A DNA stretch of 64,000 nt from Actinomycetota bacterium (GCA_016871355.1 VFZC01000010.1:1-64000), one strand, 5' to 3'. Shown: positions 1 to 9,050, counted from the first letter of the stretch. Made by a program: numbers and translations. Notes: generated by a model from the letters alone, not told the origin.

Positions 1-192
1 CCACGCGGCGCGCGCTTCGGTGAGCGTGTGCGTGCGATCGAAGCGATACGGATACGGCTCGACGCCCGCCGCGCGCATCTCGGCCAGACGATCGAGACGA
101 CGGGCCTTCTCGGCGGCGAGTCCGCTCCCCGACAGTTCGGTCGAATCGGACGACAGCGCCGAATCGTCGGTCGGGTTCGGATCGTTGCTCAC
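1..192 (-). CDS. lysS: Lysyl-tRNA synthetase, class II, N-terminal fragment (runs off the window)
   Basis: Only the first 64 codons are inside the window, so the ORF track misses this gene. Read leftward from a GTG at 192, the protein begins VSNDPNPTDD and continues with KARRLDRLAEMRAAGVEPYPY and then RTHTLTEARAAW. The pattern K-R-L-x-x-L-x-x-G-x-x-PYP followed by THT matches the start of actinobacterial class II LysRS, just before the OB-fold anticodon-binding domain. The enzyme would charge tRNA-Lys in the cytoplasm. A TACGGT hexamer lies 9 nt upstream of the GTG. Catalytic motifs are outside the window, so the call rests on the N-terminus alone. Confidence 0.72.
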   Translation of the reverse strand, partial: MSNDPNPTDDSALSSDSTELSGSGLAAEKARRLDRLAEMRAAGVEPYPYRFDRTHTLTEARAAW

Positions 193-286
193 GAAGACAA
201 AACCGTAGTTGGTTTCGTCGCGCGGCGAGATGTTCATTCACCCTGGCGACACCGGAAATCAACGGTCGATCGTTAGCCTTGAGGTC
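193..286. promoter_or_regulatory. Divergent promoter region between lysS and the quinone dehydrogenase
   Basis: Rightward, TAGCCT (274-279) ends 7 nt before the ATG at 287. Leftward, TACGGT (complement of 202-207) ends 9 nt before the lysS GTG. Neither gene has a visible Shine-Dalgarno, so both transcripts are probably leaderless or nearly so. No other structure is seen here. Confidence 0.5.
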
Positions 287-1660
287 ATGGCCGTGCGGTT
301 CCTAATCATCGGTGGCGGACCAGCCGGTAACACCGCCGCCACCTTCGCTGCCCGTCTCGGCGCCGAGGTCACCATGGTCGAGCGCGACGTGGTGGGCGGC
401 GCCGCTCACTTGCTCGACTGCATTCCGTCCAAGACGATGATCGCCACCGGGGGTGCGATGTCGTTCAGCCGTCGTCTGCACGGCATGGGCCTCGAAGACG
501 TCGAGCCCGAAATCGACGTCGACGCCCTCACCGAGCGCATCGAGGGCATCAAGACGCACCTCGGCAACAACACCACGCAGTTGCTGCAGAGCCAGGGTGT
601 GAAGATCATCCGCGGTTCGGCCCGATTCAAGACCCCCAATTCGGTCGTGGTCGACCAGGTGGAGAACGGCAAGACCACCGTGCGCACCATCGAGTTCGAG
701 GCCTGTCTCGTGGCCACCGGTTCGCGGCCGCGCATTCCCGACTGGGTGCAGCCCGATGGCGAACGCATCCTCACGACGCGCGAGTGCTATCCGCCGCGGG
801 TGTTCCCGAAGAGCGTGTGTGTGATCGGTTCGGGCGTGACGGGTGTGGAGTTCGTGCACATGTTCTCGTCGTTCGGGGCCAAGGTCACGCTCGTCGTGAG
901 TCGCCAGCAGGTGCTGCCGGGCAAGGATCCTGAAGTGGCGGCCGTTCTCGAAGACGACTTCTTGCGCCGCGGTGTGGCGTTGCTGAAGGGCGCCCGGGCC
1001 AAGTCGATCACGCGCGAGGGTGACGAAGTGGTGGTGCGTTGCGACGACGGTCGTGAAGTGCGCGCTTCGCACGCGGTGTTGGCCATCGGTTCGGTGCCCA
1101 ACAGTGATGGTCTCGATCTCGAAGCCGCCGGCGTCGTGCCCGACAAGAACGGCTTCATCTCCATCAATCACCACTGCGTCACGAACGTCGAGCACATCTA
1201 CGCCGCGGGCGACGTGAGCGGCAAGCTTCCGCTGTCGTCGGTGGCATCGATGCAGGGTCGCAAAGTGGCCGAACACGTGATGGGTCTGCACACGCGCGAA
1301 CATCGCCATCTCGATTACGACAAGGCTGCTTCGGCCATCTTCACCGAACCCGAGATCGCCGACGTTGGCCTGGCCGAAGCCGAGGCGTTCGCGTCGGGTC
1401 GCAAGATTCGCGTGACCAAGGTGCCGTTCTCGGCCACGCCGAAGGCGCTCATCAACAACGACTCCCGTGGTTTCGTGAAGATCATCTCCGACCCGGCCAC
1501 CGGTGTGGTGCTGGGCGGATCGATCGTGGGTCGTCACGCCGCCGAACTCATCAGCGTGATCGCACTCGCGGTCACCGCCAACCTGAAAGTGACCGACATC
1601 GTGGAGAGTTTGCTCGTGCACCCCGCCCTGTCCGAGGCGCTCGCTGAGGCCGCCGAATGA
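287..1660 (+). CDS. lpdA: NAD(P)H:quinone dehydrogenase of the LpdA type (flavoprotein disulfide reductase family)
   Basis: A 457-residue FAD/NAD(P) oxidoreductase with GGGPAG at residues 9-14, a second dinucleotide fold at GSGVTGVEF, an AAGDVSG FAD motif, and a C-terminal dimerisation domain. The usual CxxxxC redox disulfide is reduced to one cysteine (GGAAHLLDCIPSKT, C45). The same holds in Mycobacterium tuberculosis LpdA (Rv3303c), which reduces quinones rather than dihydrolipoamide. The protein is therefore more likely an NAD(P)H quinone reductase than an E3 subunit. I placed the start at the ATG at 287, seven nt after TAGCCT; the track's upstream start adds 26 residues before the Rossmann strand. 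The next gene overlaps by ATGA. Confidence 0.85.
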   Translation: MAVRFLIIGGGPAGNTAATFAARLGAEVTMVERDVVGGAAHLLDCIPSKTMIATGGAMSFSRRLHGMGLEDVEPEIDVDALTERIEGIKTHLGNNTTQLLQSQGVKIIRGSARFKTPNSVVVDQVENGKTTVRTIEFEACLVATGSRPRIPDWVQPDGERILTTRECYPPRVFPKSVCVIGSGVTGVEFVHMFSSFGAKVTLVVSRQQVLPGKDPEVAAVLEDDFLRRGVALLKGARAKSITREGDEVVVRCDDGREVRASHAVLAIGSVPNSDGLDLEAAGVVPDKNGFISINHHCVTNVEHIYAAGDVSGKLPLSSVASMQGRKVAEHVMGLHTREHRHLDYDKAASAIFTEPEIADVGLAEAEAFASGRKIRVTKVPFSATPKALINNDSRGFVKIISDPATGVVLGGSIVGRHAAELISVIALAVTANLKVTDIVESLLVHPALSEALAEAAE

Positions 1661-2127
1661 GCGACATTCCGCCGCCCCCGCCCGGTTCGCCTACGGCTGA
1701 TCGCCTCGCGTCGGTGGGGCAGCGCGCGATCGCTCAGGTGATCGACGGCCTCATCATTGGCGTTCCACTGTTCATCATCACCGCGTCGATTGGCGGCGAC
1801 ATCACCGATCGCGACACCGACAACTTGTTGTGGCTCACCGTGCTGTGGCTCGGCGTGAGCCTCGTGTACAACACGGCGTTCATCGCCGCCACGGGTGCCA
1901 CACTCGGCAAGCGCATCATGAAGTTGCGCGTGGTCAATCGCGTCGACGGTTCGCCGGTCGCGCTGTCGTACGCAGCGGTGCGCGCGTTGGTGCCCACGGT
2001 GGCCGGCCTCATTCCGGTGATCGGCTTCGCGCTCAACATCGCGGTGTACGTGCGGGCTATCTTCCACCCGCACCGCCAAGGCCTGCACGACGCGGCCGCC
2101 GGCACCATCGTCGTCCGCCGCGACTGA
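1657..2127 (+). CDS. RDD family membrane protein
   Basis: A 156-residue protein with a proline-rich N-terminus, then the RDD domain: RAIAQVIDGLIIGVPL, a second hydrophobic helix (LLWLTVLWLGVSLVYN), and the LGKRIMKLRVV motif that follows helix 2 in this family, then a third hydrophobic stretch and a basic tail ending HPHRQGLHD. Three membrane segments are expected. The start overlaps the upstream dehydrogenase stop (ATGA), so the two are translationally coupled. RDD proteins are generally of unknown function; membrane coupling to a quinone reductase is only a guess from context. Confidence 0.8.
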   Translation: MSDIPPPPPGSPTADRLASVGQRAIAQVIDGLIIGVPLFIITASIGGDITDRDTDNLLWLTVLWLGVSLVYNTAFIAATGATLGKRIMKLRVVNRVDGSPVALSYAAVRALVPTVAGLIPVIGFALNIAVYVRAIFHPHRQGLHDAAAGTIVVRRD

Positions 2128-2185
2128 CCATTGCCCTCGGCGGGTCAGACGGTTAGCGTTTCGATGGTTCATCGTCCTCGGCTGG

Positions 2186-3694
2186 ATGATGGCTGACGGG
2201 GGCATGGTGGAGATTCGGGGAGCACGATCACTGCGACCCCGCTGGGCCGCCGTGTCGTTCGTGGTGTCGCTTCTCGCGGTGGGTATCGCGTGGGCGTTGT
2301 CTTCCCCGGTGGGTTCGAGTCCGGACGACGACTTCCACCTCCCGAGTATCTGGTGTGCTCCAACGGCACCGAACGACCTGTGTCGCGACTTGGGGCCGTC
2401 ATCGCGCGATGGGTTTCGGCGGGTCGAGGTGTCGGCGTCCCTCGGGCCCGACGTGGCTTGCTATCGGTATCAAATGTTCGAGTCGGCCGGGTGCCAAAAA
2501 CTCGGAAGCACTGATGTGATCGAAACGACAGCCAACGACGATCTGTATCCAGGTGGCTACTACTTCTTGATGGGGGCTTTCGCTCGCGAAGGCGTGGCTC
2601 AAAGCGTCGTTCTCATGCGGTTGATCAACTTCGCACTGTGCGCGGCGCTTCTCGTCGCGTCCGCTCTTCTTGCCCCTGCTCGCATTCGTCGCTCGGCGGC
2701 GGTGGCACTCGTTGTGACATCGGTTCCGATGACGTTGTTCTTGTACTCGTCCACCAACCCGAGTGGCGTGGTCATCGCGTCCACGTCGGCGGTGTGGATG
2801 ATGCTCCACGTACTGCTCGTGCCGGCCGAACGACGCACCCGCGCAATGCAGGTCGGCTTGCTCGTGGTGGCGGCGGTCTTGGCCTTGACGAGTCGCTCGG
2901 ACGCCGGCGTGTTCCTCGTCATCGCCGCGGTTGCAGTGGCCTTCTCTCAACCCCGAGAGAGGTTGAAGGAGATCGCATCACACCGCGTCATCATGATCTT
3001 GATGGCAGCGTCGGCGGTGTTTATCGCAATGGCGCTCATTTCTCGCTTCCCGGACGCGGGCATCGGCATCGGGATGCAGAAAGCCGATTACGACCGATCG
3101 TTGGGCGAGGTGTTCTTCTACAACTTCATCAATCTGCCCTTGATGTGGACGGGCGGGTTGGGTGGCCAGGGCCTCGGGTGGCTCGATACTCCGATCCCAC
3201 ACATCGTGACCTTCGTGGCGGTGCCACTGGTCGTCGTCGCGATTGCACTCGGCTATCGAGACGCCTCGACGGGCGGGCGGCGCAGTGTGGCGTGGACTCT
3301 CGGGATGCTCGCGGTCGTTCCGTTCTACGTGATGGCCATCGATCGCAGTCTCGTCGGCGAGATCTTCCAGGCGCGCTACCTGTTGCCCTTGCTGCCCATC
3401 GCCGTGATGTGCGCGCTCGAGTCGACCCGGTTCTCGCGAGGTGAAGTGTCGTTGCGATCGGCATCGACGGTTGCTGTCGTCGCACTGAGCATTGCTCACG
3501 CCGCGGCTCTCCTGGCGAACATGCGTCGGTACGTGACCGGCGTGGAGGTTCGAGTGCTCGACCTCGACTCCAACCGCGAGTGGTGGTGGCCATGGGGTCC
3601 GTCGGCCAACGTCGTGCTGCTCATAGGCACGGTCGGATTCGCCGTGGCCGCCTGGCAGATCACCCGCTGGCTAGAAACCCGTGGATCTGGGTGA
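2186..3694 (+). CDS. Polytopic membrane protein, DUF2142-like
   Basis: A 502-residue protein with one N-terminal membrane segment (AAVSFVVSLLAVGIAWAL), then an extracytoplasmic segment carrying SSPDDDFHLPSIWC and several cysteines, then roughly ten hydrophobic helices. The SPDDDxH motif after the first helix resembles the PDExxH motif of DUF2142 proteins, which look like GT-C glycosyltransferases of the cell envelope. No substrate can be named. The start is uncertain between adjacent ATGs at 2186 and 2189 and one at 2204. The stop codon lies inside the TGGGTGA border of the hairpin that follows, which separates this gene from the convergent carboxylase. Confidence 0.6.
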   Translation: MMADGGMVEIRGARSLRPRWAAVSFVVSLLAVGIAWALSSPVGSSPDDDFHLPSIWCAPTAPNDLCRDLGPSSRDGFRRVEVSASLGPDVACYRYQMFESAGCQKLGSTDVIETTANDDLYPGGYYFLMGAFAREGVAQSVVLMRLINFALCAALLVASALLAPARIRRSAAVALVVTSVPMTLFLYSSTNPSGVVIASTSAVWMMLHVLLVPAERRTRAMQVGLLVVAAVLALTSRSDAGVFLVIAAVAVAFSQPRERLKEIASHRVIMILMAASAVFIAMALISRFPDAGIGIGMQKADYDRSLGEVFFYNFINLPLMWTGGLGGQGLGWLDTPIPHIVTFVAVPLVVVAIALGYRDASTGGRRSVAWTLGMLAVVPFYVMAIDRSLVGEIFQARYLLPLLPIAVMCALESTRFSRGEVSLRSASTVAVVALSIAHAAALLANMRRYVTGVEVRVLDLDSNREWWWPWGPSANVVLLIGTVGFAVAAWQITRWLETRGSG

Positions 3695-3728
3695 AAAATC
3701 AACGCAAATACGGCGGATTCTTCACCCA
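3688..3728. repeat. TGGGTG-bordered hairpin between convergent genes (probable bidirectional terminator)
   Basis: TGGGTGAAAAATC (3688-3700) pairs with GATTCTTCACCCA (3716-3728), 12 of 13 positions, with a 15-nt loop. It sits on the stop codon of the DUF2142-like gene and 14 nt from the stop of the convergent carboxylase. There is no clear T-tract on either side. It shares its outer TGGGTG and following A-run with the palindromes at 10864 and 34211. Confidence 0.6.
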
Positions 3729-3742
3729 AAACACCAAGAGAT

Positions 3743-5539
3743 CTATGAGATGATGACGAGGACGTCGCCGCCGCCGACGGTGTCGCCGGCCTTGCAACGA
3801 ACTTCCTTCACGGTGCCCGACTTCTCGGCCTGGATCTGGTTCTCCATCTTCATGGCCTCCAGAACCACCACGGCCTGACCGGCCTCCACCGTCGCGCCCA
3901 CTTCCACGAGCACCTTCACGATCGTGCCCTGCATCGGCGCGGCCACTTCGCCCGATCCGCCACCGGCTCCGCCACCCGAACCCGACGCCCGCGCCGGCTT
4001 CTTCGCCGCCGTCTTGGCTCCACCGGCCGCCACCGCAACCACAGTCTGTTCGGGGATCCACATGGCCACATCGAAACGCTTGCCGTTCACTTCGACCGTG
4101 GTGTTGCGACGCACGAGCGCCTCGGCGTCATCGCCACCACCAGCCGGCTTGGGTGCTTCCACGCTCGACAAGTCGAGAGTCTCTTCCACCCACTTGGTCG
4201 AGTGCGTGACCGCAGCGAAATCAGGATGACGCAAGATCGCGATGTCGGCTGGAATCGTGGTGGCCACACCTTCGACGACCATCTCTTCGAGAGCGCGAAT
4301 GGTACGCGCAATCGCCGTGGGGCGATCCTTGCCCCACACGATGAGCTTGCCCACCAGGTTGTCGTAGTACTGGCTGATCTCGTCGCCTGACTCGTAACCC
4401 GAGTCGAAGCGCACACCGAAACCATCGGACGCCACGAGCTTGGTGATCTTGCCGGGTGACGGCAGGAACTTGCCGCCGGCCGGGTTCTCGGCGTTGATAC
4501 GAATCTCGATGCCGTGGCCGTTGCGACGCGTCGTGACTTCCTTCTGCGTCATCGGCAACTTCTCGCCACCGGCCACGCGGATCTGCCACTCGACCAAGTC
4601 GATACCCGTGATCACTTCGCTCACCGGGTGCTCCACCTGCAGACGCGTGTTCATCTCGAGGAAGAAGAATTCGCCGTCCTGATAGATGAATTCGACGGTG
4701 CCGGCGTTGAAGTATCCGACGGCCTTGGCGGCCTTCACCGCGGCTTCACCCATCGCGTCTTCCACGCCATCGGGCAACGCCGGAGCCGGAGCTTCTTCGA
4801 CGAGCTTCTGGTGACGACGCTGCGCCGAGCAGTCGCGCGTGGACACCCACACGTAGTTGCCGTGCATGTCGCCCACCAACTGCACTTCCACGTGACGCGG
4901 CCAGGTGAGGTACTTCTCGACGTAGATCTCGTCGCGCCCGAAGAACGCCTTCGCTTCGCGCTGCGCGCTGTCCATCGCGTCCTGCACTTCGGCCGCGCTG
5001 CGCACGACCTTCATGCCGCGACCGCCGCCGCCGAACGCGGCCTTGATGGCGATGGGCCAGCCGAACTCTTCACCGAACTTGGTGATCTCAGCCGCGGTCG
5101 TGACGAACTCGGTGGTGCCCGGAACGATGGGAGCGCCGCCGCGCAGAGCGGCCTTACGGCTCGACACCTTGTCGCCCATTTCGCGAATTGCGTCGCCGGG
5201 CGGCCCGATGAAAGCGACTCCCATCTGCGCGATGGCGTCGGCGAAGTCGGCGTTCTCGGAGAAGAATCCGTAACCCGGGTGCACACCGTCGGCGCCGCTC
5301 TTGCGGATGGCGTCGAGGATGGCCTCGGTGTTCAGGTAACTCTCAGCCGCGGTCTGGCCACCCAGGGCGTAGGCCTCGTCGGCCAGGCGCACGTGCAGGG
5401 CGTTGCGGTCGAGCTCGGAATACACGGCCACGGTGGCGATCCCCATCTCGCGGGCGGCTCGGATGACGCGCACGGCGATCTCACCGCGGTTCGCAATGAG
5501 GATTTTCGTCAGCGGTTTGGGGGTCACTTTGGGGGGCAC
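3743..5539 (-). CDS. accA: Acetyl/propionyl-CoA carboxylase alpha subunit (biotin carboxylase fused to BCCP)
   Basis: A 598-residue biotin-dependent carboxylase subunit. It opens with KILIANRGEIAVRVIRAAREMGI (biotin carboxylase N-domain), continues through an ATP-grasp core with a glycine-rich loop (KAAFGGGGRGMK) and EMNTRLQVEHPVSE, then a Gly/Ala-rich linker, and ends in a biotinyl domain with the target lysine in EAMKMENQI. It makes carboxybiotin for acetyl- or propionyl-CoA carboxylation; the carboxyltransferase is not in the window. The GTG at 5539 fits the promoter; 5527 is an alternative. The track's extension to 5815 runs antisense through birA. birA, which would biotinylate this protein, is divergent 18 bp away. 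Confidence 0.92.
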   Translation of the reverse strand: MPPKVTPKPLTKILIANRGEIAVRVIRAAREMGIATVAVYSELDRNALHVRLADEAYALGGQTAAESYLNTEAILDAIRKSGADGVHPGYGFFSENADFADAIAQMGVAFIGPPGDAIREMGDKVSSRKAALRGGAPIVPGTTEFVTTAAEITKFGEEFGWPIAIKAAFGGGGRGMKVVRSAAEVQDAMDSAQREAKAFFGRDEIYVEKYLTWPRHVEVQLVGDMHGNYVWVSTRDCSAQRRHQKLVEEAPAPALPDGVEDAMGEAAVKAAKAVGYFNAGTVEFIYQDGEFFFLEMNTRLQVEHPVSEVITGIDLVEWQIRVAGGEKLPMTQKEVTTRRNGHGIEIRINAENPAGGKFLPSPGKITKLVASDGFGVRFDSGYESGDEISQYYDNLVGKLIVWGKDRPTAIARTIRALEEMVVEGVATTIPADIAILRHPDFAAVTHSTKWVEETLDLSSVEAPKPAGGGDDAEALVRRNTTVEVNGKRFDVAMWIPEQTVVAVAAGGAKTAAKKPARASGSGGGAGGGSGEVAAPMQGTIVKVLVEVGATVEAGQAVVVLEAMKMENQIQAEKSGTVKEVRCKAGDTVGGGDVLVIIS

Positions 5540-5557
5540 AAGTGACAATGTTGGTCT
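5540..5557. promoter_or_regulatory. Overlapping back-to-back promoters for carboxylase and birA
   Basis: Only 18 bp separate the two start codons. Rightward CAATGT (5546-5551) is 6 nt before the birA ATG. The complement of 5545-5550, CATTGT, is 5 nt before the carboxylase GTG. The two hexamers share 5 bp, so RNA polymerase should not be able to open both at once. No operator is visible. Confidence 0.45.
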
Positions 5558-6322
5558 ATGGAACGCCCGGCCGTCACACCAAACAAGACCGTGGGCACCT
5601 GGACTGTCGAGCGGGTGGCCGAAACGGGCAGCACCAACGACGATCTGTTCGATCGAGGTCGGGCCGGGGCCGCCGATCACCTGGCTCTGGTGGCGGCCCA
5701 TCAGACCGCGGGCAAAGGTCGCCTCGACCGCCGTTGGGAGGCGCCACCGGGGGCGAACCTCCTGGTCAGCCTGCTTTTCCGCACGGTTCCGTCCAGCCCG
5801 CACGAACTCGTTCATGCCGTGGCGCTGGCCGCGGCCGATTCGGTGCGGGCCAGCACGGGTGTGGCCCCGGTGGTGAAGTGGCCGAACGATCTGCTTGGCC
5901 CCGATGGGCAGGCCAAGTTGGCCGGGATTCTGGCCGCGGTCGGACCGTTCGCCGGCGACCGTCCGGCGTTCGTGGTGGTGGGTCTCGGTCTTAACGTGAA
6001 CTGGGCGCCCGAAGGGGCCACGTCGTTGTCGGCGATGGCGCGCCGTGAGGTCGACGTGGACGAGGTGCTGCGCGCGCTGCTCTCGTCGCTCGATCGCTAC
6101 ACCGAGATGTCGCCATCACAGTTGCACGAGGCGTATCGCAAACGACTCGGAACGCTGCGGCGCGCGGTGGTGGTGCATCTTCTCGGCGACACCACCGTGG
6201 AAGGTCGCGCACTCGACATCGAATCGGATGGTCGATTGGTGGTTCTTGATCGTTGCGGTGTGACGCATCGATTCTCGGTTGGCGACGTCGTGCACGTGAG
6301 GGCAACTAACTTCGGTTCATGA
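5558..6322 (+). CDS. birA: Biotin--[acetyl-CoA carboxylase] ligase
   Basis: A 254-residue monofunctional biotin protein ligase. It has STNDDLFDRG near the N-terminus, the biotinyl-AMP loop as GKGRLDRRWEAPPG (about residues 51-64), KWPNDLL for biotin and ATP binding, KLAGIL, and a short C-terminal SH3-like domain. There is no N-terminal winged helix, so it cannot act as a BirA-type repressor. It links biotin to the lysine of biotinyl domains, most obviously the divergent carboxylase subunit. The LCP gene starts inside its stop (ATGA). Confidence 0.92.
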   Translation: MERPAVTPNKTVGTWTVERVAETGSTNDDLFDRGRAGAADHLALVAAHQTAGKGRLDRRWEAPPGANLLVSLLFRTVPSSPHELVHAVALAAADSVRASTGVAPVVKWPNDLLGPDGQAKLAGILAAVGPFAGDRPAFVVVGLGLNVNWAPEGATSLSAMARREVDVDEVLRALLSSLDRYTEMSPSQLHEAYRKRLGTLRRAVVVHLLGDTTVEGRALDIESDGRLVVLDRCGVTHRFSVGDVVHVRATNFGS

Positions 6323-7323
6323 CCGAACGAGCCCCGCGAGCGCGCCGCCGCTGGATCGGTTCGAGTGCACTCGTGTTGGTGGTGGTCTTCGCGTTGGCGT
6401 CGTCGCTCGGTTTGCTCGCGGCCACCAATCAGCAGGAGTCGAACGTCGAGCGGGTCACCGAACTGTCCGACGTGATGGCCGATTCCGGCGGGCCATTCGT
6501 CAACTACTTGTTGGTGGGCAGCGACACTCGCGAAGGGGCCGATCCGAACAGCCCCGACTACGGCGGAATCGGCGCGGCTGAAGAGACCGGTGGGCGACGC
6601 AGCGACACGATGATGGTACTGCATGTCGACAACGAGCGTGACGTCGCATCGATCATGTCGATTCCGCGCGACCTGTGGGTGAACGTGTCCGGACACGGGG
6701 AAAATCGCATCAACACGGCGTACACGCACGGGGCCGATGTACTCGTGCAGACGGTGCAAGAGGCGCTCGGCATTCCGATCAATCACTACATTGAGGTCGA
6801 CTTCACCTCGTTCAAGGCGATCGTGGGCGCGCTTGGTGGTGTGGACATCTGCTTCGATGCGCCCACTCGCGACGTGCACACGGGATTGTGGGTGCCAGCG
6901 CCGGGTTGTTACACACTCGATCCGATGCAGTCGCTCGCGTACGCACGCAGTCGCTACTTTGAGACGTTCCGCGTGGACGATTGGAAGGTGGACGGGCGGT
7001 CCGACCTTGGACGCATCGAACGTCAGCAGACGTTCGTGCAGGCGGCGGTGTCGAAGGCGCAGCAGCAGATGACGGCCAATCCGTTGCGCGCGAGTGATCT
7101 GATCAATGCGGCAGTGGCGTCGTTGCGCGTCGACCCCGGCACCGATCTCGTGAAGTCGATCGAGTACCTGCGACCGCTCGCTTCCAACGGTGTGCTTCGG
7201 TACTCGCTACCAGTGGTTCCCGCCGAAATCGGCGGGAAGTCGGTGCTCGTGTTGGGGGCCGATGCGACGACGATTCTCAGTTATCTCGCCGGTTCGGGCG
7301 AGCCGCCGGCCCCGGCCGAATAG
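6319..7323 (+). CDS. LytR-CpsA-Psr (LCP) family cell-wall glycopolymer ligase
   Basis: A 334-residue protein with a basic cytoplasmic N-terminus and one membrane segment (ALVLVVVFALASSLGLLAA, about residues 15-33), then the extracytoplasmic LCP domain: NYLLVGSDTREG, RRSDTMMVLHVD, SIMSIPRDLWVN, RINTAYTHG and SLAYARSR. The conserved Arg and Asp residues that bind polyprenyl pyrophosphate are present. LCP enzymes move glycopolymers from lipid carriers to peptidoglycan. The rhamnose genes directly downstream suggest a rhamnose-containing polymer, which is an inference from context. Confidence 0.9.
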   Translation: MTERAPRARRRWIGSSALVLVVVFALASSLGLLAATNQQESNVERVTELSDVMADSGGPFVNYLLVGSDTREGADPNSPDYGGIGAAEETGGRRSDTMMVLHVDNERDVASIMSIPRDLWVNVSGHGENRINTAYTHGADVLVQTVQEALGIPINHYIEVDFTSFKAIVGALGGVDICFDAPTRDVHTGLWVPAPGCYTLDPMQSLAYARSRYFETFRVDDWKVDGRSDLGRIERQQTFVQAAVSKAQQQMTANPLRASDLINAAVASLRVDPGTDLVKSIEYLRPLASNGVLRYSLPVVPAEIGGKSVLVLGADATTILSYLAGSGEPPAPAE

Positions 7324-7398
7324 CTCCGGCCGAATAGCCCCGGCCGACTGGCACGGCCTGACAGAATGGCGGTGGCCGTCCGTGCGGCCATTTCGCCC

Positions 7399-8478
7399 AT
7401 GAAAGCCCTCATTCTCGCCGGCGGAGCCGGGACGCGGCTGCGGCCGATCACCCACACGAGTGCAAAGCAACTCGTGCCGGTGGCCAACAAGCCCATCCTG
7501 TTCTACGGCATCGAGGCCATGGTGTCGGCTGGCATCACCGAGATCGGTGTGATCGTCGGCGACACGCGCGCCGAGGTGATGGCGGCGCTCGGCGACGGCA
7601 GCCAGTGGGGCGCGCAGATCACCTTCATTCCGCAGGACGCGCCGCTGGGATTGGCGCACTGCGTTCTGATTGCGCGCGACTTCCTGGGTGACGACGACTT
7701 CGTCATGTACCTGGGCGACAATCTGCTCGAACAAGACCTCGGTGCATTCGTGCGCACGTTCGAGTCGGCCCGCGCATCGTCCGAACCGCCCACCGCGCAG
7801 ATTCTCCTGAAGCAGGTTCCCGATCCGCATCGCTTCGGAATCGCCGAACTCGACGCCAACGGCAATGTGGTGCATCTCGTCGAGAAACCGGCCGATCCGC
7901 CCACCGATCTCGCGCTCGTGGGTGTGTACTTGTTCGATCGCACCATCAACACGGCCGTGCGCGAGATCAAGCCGTCGGGTCGCGGTGAACTCGAAATCAC
8001 CGACGCCATTCAGTGGTTGGTCGATCAAGGCCATCGCGTGCGCTGCGAGTTGCTCACCGGTTGGTGGATCGACACCGGCAAGCTCACTCCGTTGCTCGAG
8101 GCCAATCGTCTGTTGCTCGAGGTGATCGAGCCGCGTATCGATGGCGACGTCGATAGCGGGTCGTCAGTCGATGGCCGCGTCGTGGTGGAGGCGGGTGCGG
8201 TCGTGCGCAATTCCACTCTGCGCGGCCCGCTCGTGATCGGAGCCAACGCGATCATCACCGACAGTTTCATCGGCCCCTATTCGGCTATCGGGAACGGCTG
8301 CGAAGTGGTGCACAGCGAGATCGAGCACTCGGTGATCATGGAGCGCAGTCGCATTATCGACATCCCGCGGCTCGAAGACAGTCTCATCGGCAAGGAAGCC
8401 GAAGTCGTGCGTTCGGGCCGTAAGCCGCGCGCGCTTCGTCTCATGATCGGCGACCACTGCCAGATCGACACGGAGTGA
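7399..8478 (+). CDS. rmlA: Glucose-1-phosphate thymidylyltransferase, long form with C-terminal left-handed beta-helix
   Basis: A 359-residue nucleotidyltransferase with LILAGGAGTRLRPIT at residues 4-18, KPILFYG, and YLGDN for metal and sugar binding. The C-terminal ~110 residues carry imperfect hexapeptide repeats (DSGSSVDGRVVVEAGAVV, NSTLRGPLVIGANAII), as in the ~355-aa thymidylyltransferase form rather than the ~290-aa RmlA. It makes dTDP-glucose from dTTP and glucose-1-phosphate, the first step to dTDP-rhamnose. I chose the ATG at 7399 because MKALILAGG is the family start; the track's start adds 11 residues. rmlC begins 1 nt after the stop. Confidence 0.9.
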   Translation: MKALILAGGAGTRLRPITHTSAKQLVPVANKPILFYGIEAMVSAGITEIGVIVGDTRAEVMAALGDGSQWGAQITFIPQDAPLGLAHCVLIARDFLGDDDFVMYLGDNLLEQDLGAFVRTFESARASSEPPTAQILLKQVPDPHRFGIAELDANGNVVHLVEKPADPPTDLALVGVYLFDRTINTAVREIKPSGRGELEITDAIQWLVDQGHRVRCELLTGWWIDTGKLTPLLEANRLLLEVIEPRIDGDVDSGSSVDGRVVVEAGAVVRNSTLRGPLVIGANAIITDSFIGPYSAIGNGCEVVHSEIEHSVIMERSRIIDIPRLEDSLIGKEAEVVRSGRKPRALRLMIGDHCQIDTE

Positions 8479-8479
8479 C

Positions 8480-9043
8480 ATGGCTACCCAAGCTGAACGC
8501 GTCTACGAAAGCGATCTGATCAGCGGCGTCTGGATCGCCGAGCCCAAGGTGCACGGCGACGAGCGCGGGTTGTTCGTCGAGTCGTATCGCCGCGAGTGGA
8601 TTCCGGGCGCGCGCGAGATGATCCAGACCAACCGTTCGAACAAGCAGGCCGGTGCGCTGGTGGGTTTGCACTATCACCTTCATCAGGCCGACTACTGGTA
8701 CGTGATCAGTGGTTCGATGCGCGTGGTGCTGCACGATCTGCGCGTGGGTAGTCCCACTGATGGCGCGACTCAGACCATCGATCTTCGTGGTGACGTCCAC
8801 AAGGGTGTGTTCATTCCGCCCGGGGTGGCGCACGGTTTCGCCGCGCACACCGATCTGGTGATGACATATCTCGTCGACGGCTACTACAACCCGTCCGACG
8901 AGTTGGGAGTGGCGTGGGACGATCAGGCCATCGGTGCCGATTGGGGAGTGGCGTCGCCGGTCATGTCGGCGCGCGATGCCAACAATCCACGGCGGTCCGA
9001 CATCCCCGATCATCAGCGGCCTCGTTGGCCGTTGCGCACCTGA
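8480..9043 (+). CDS. rmlC: dTDP-4-dehydrorhamnose 3,5-epimerase family protein
   Basis: A 187-residue cupin-type epimerase. It has ERGLFVESYRREW, GLHYHLHQADYWYVISG, GSPTDG, FIPPGVAHGF and WDDQAIGADWG, which line up with RmlC. The catalytic histidine of GLHY and the tyrosine in the MTYLVDGYY segment are kept. The usual AQxKLV lysine is replaced by aspartate (HQADYWYV), and the tail is short. Position between rmlA and rmlB supports the 3,5-epimerase step, but the substitution leaves room for altered specificity. Confidence 0.82.
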   Translation: MATQAERVYESDLISGVWIAEPKVHGDERGLFVESYRREWIPGAREMIQTNRSNKQAGALVGLHYHLHQADYWYVISGSMRVVLHDLRVGSPTDGATQTIDLRGDVHKGVFIPPGVAHGFAAHTDLVMTYLVDGYYNPSDELGVAWDDQAIGADWGVASPVMSARDANNPRRSDIPDHQRPRWPLRT

Positions 9044-9050
9044 GGCCGAC

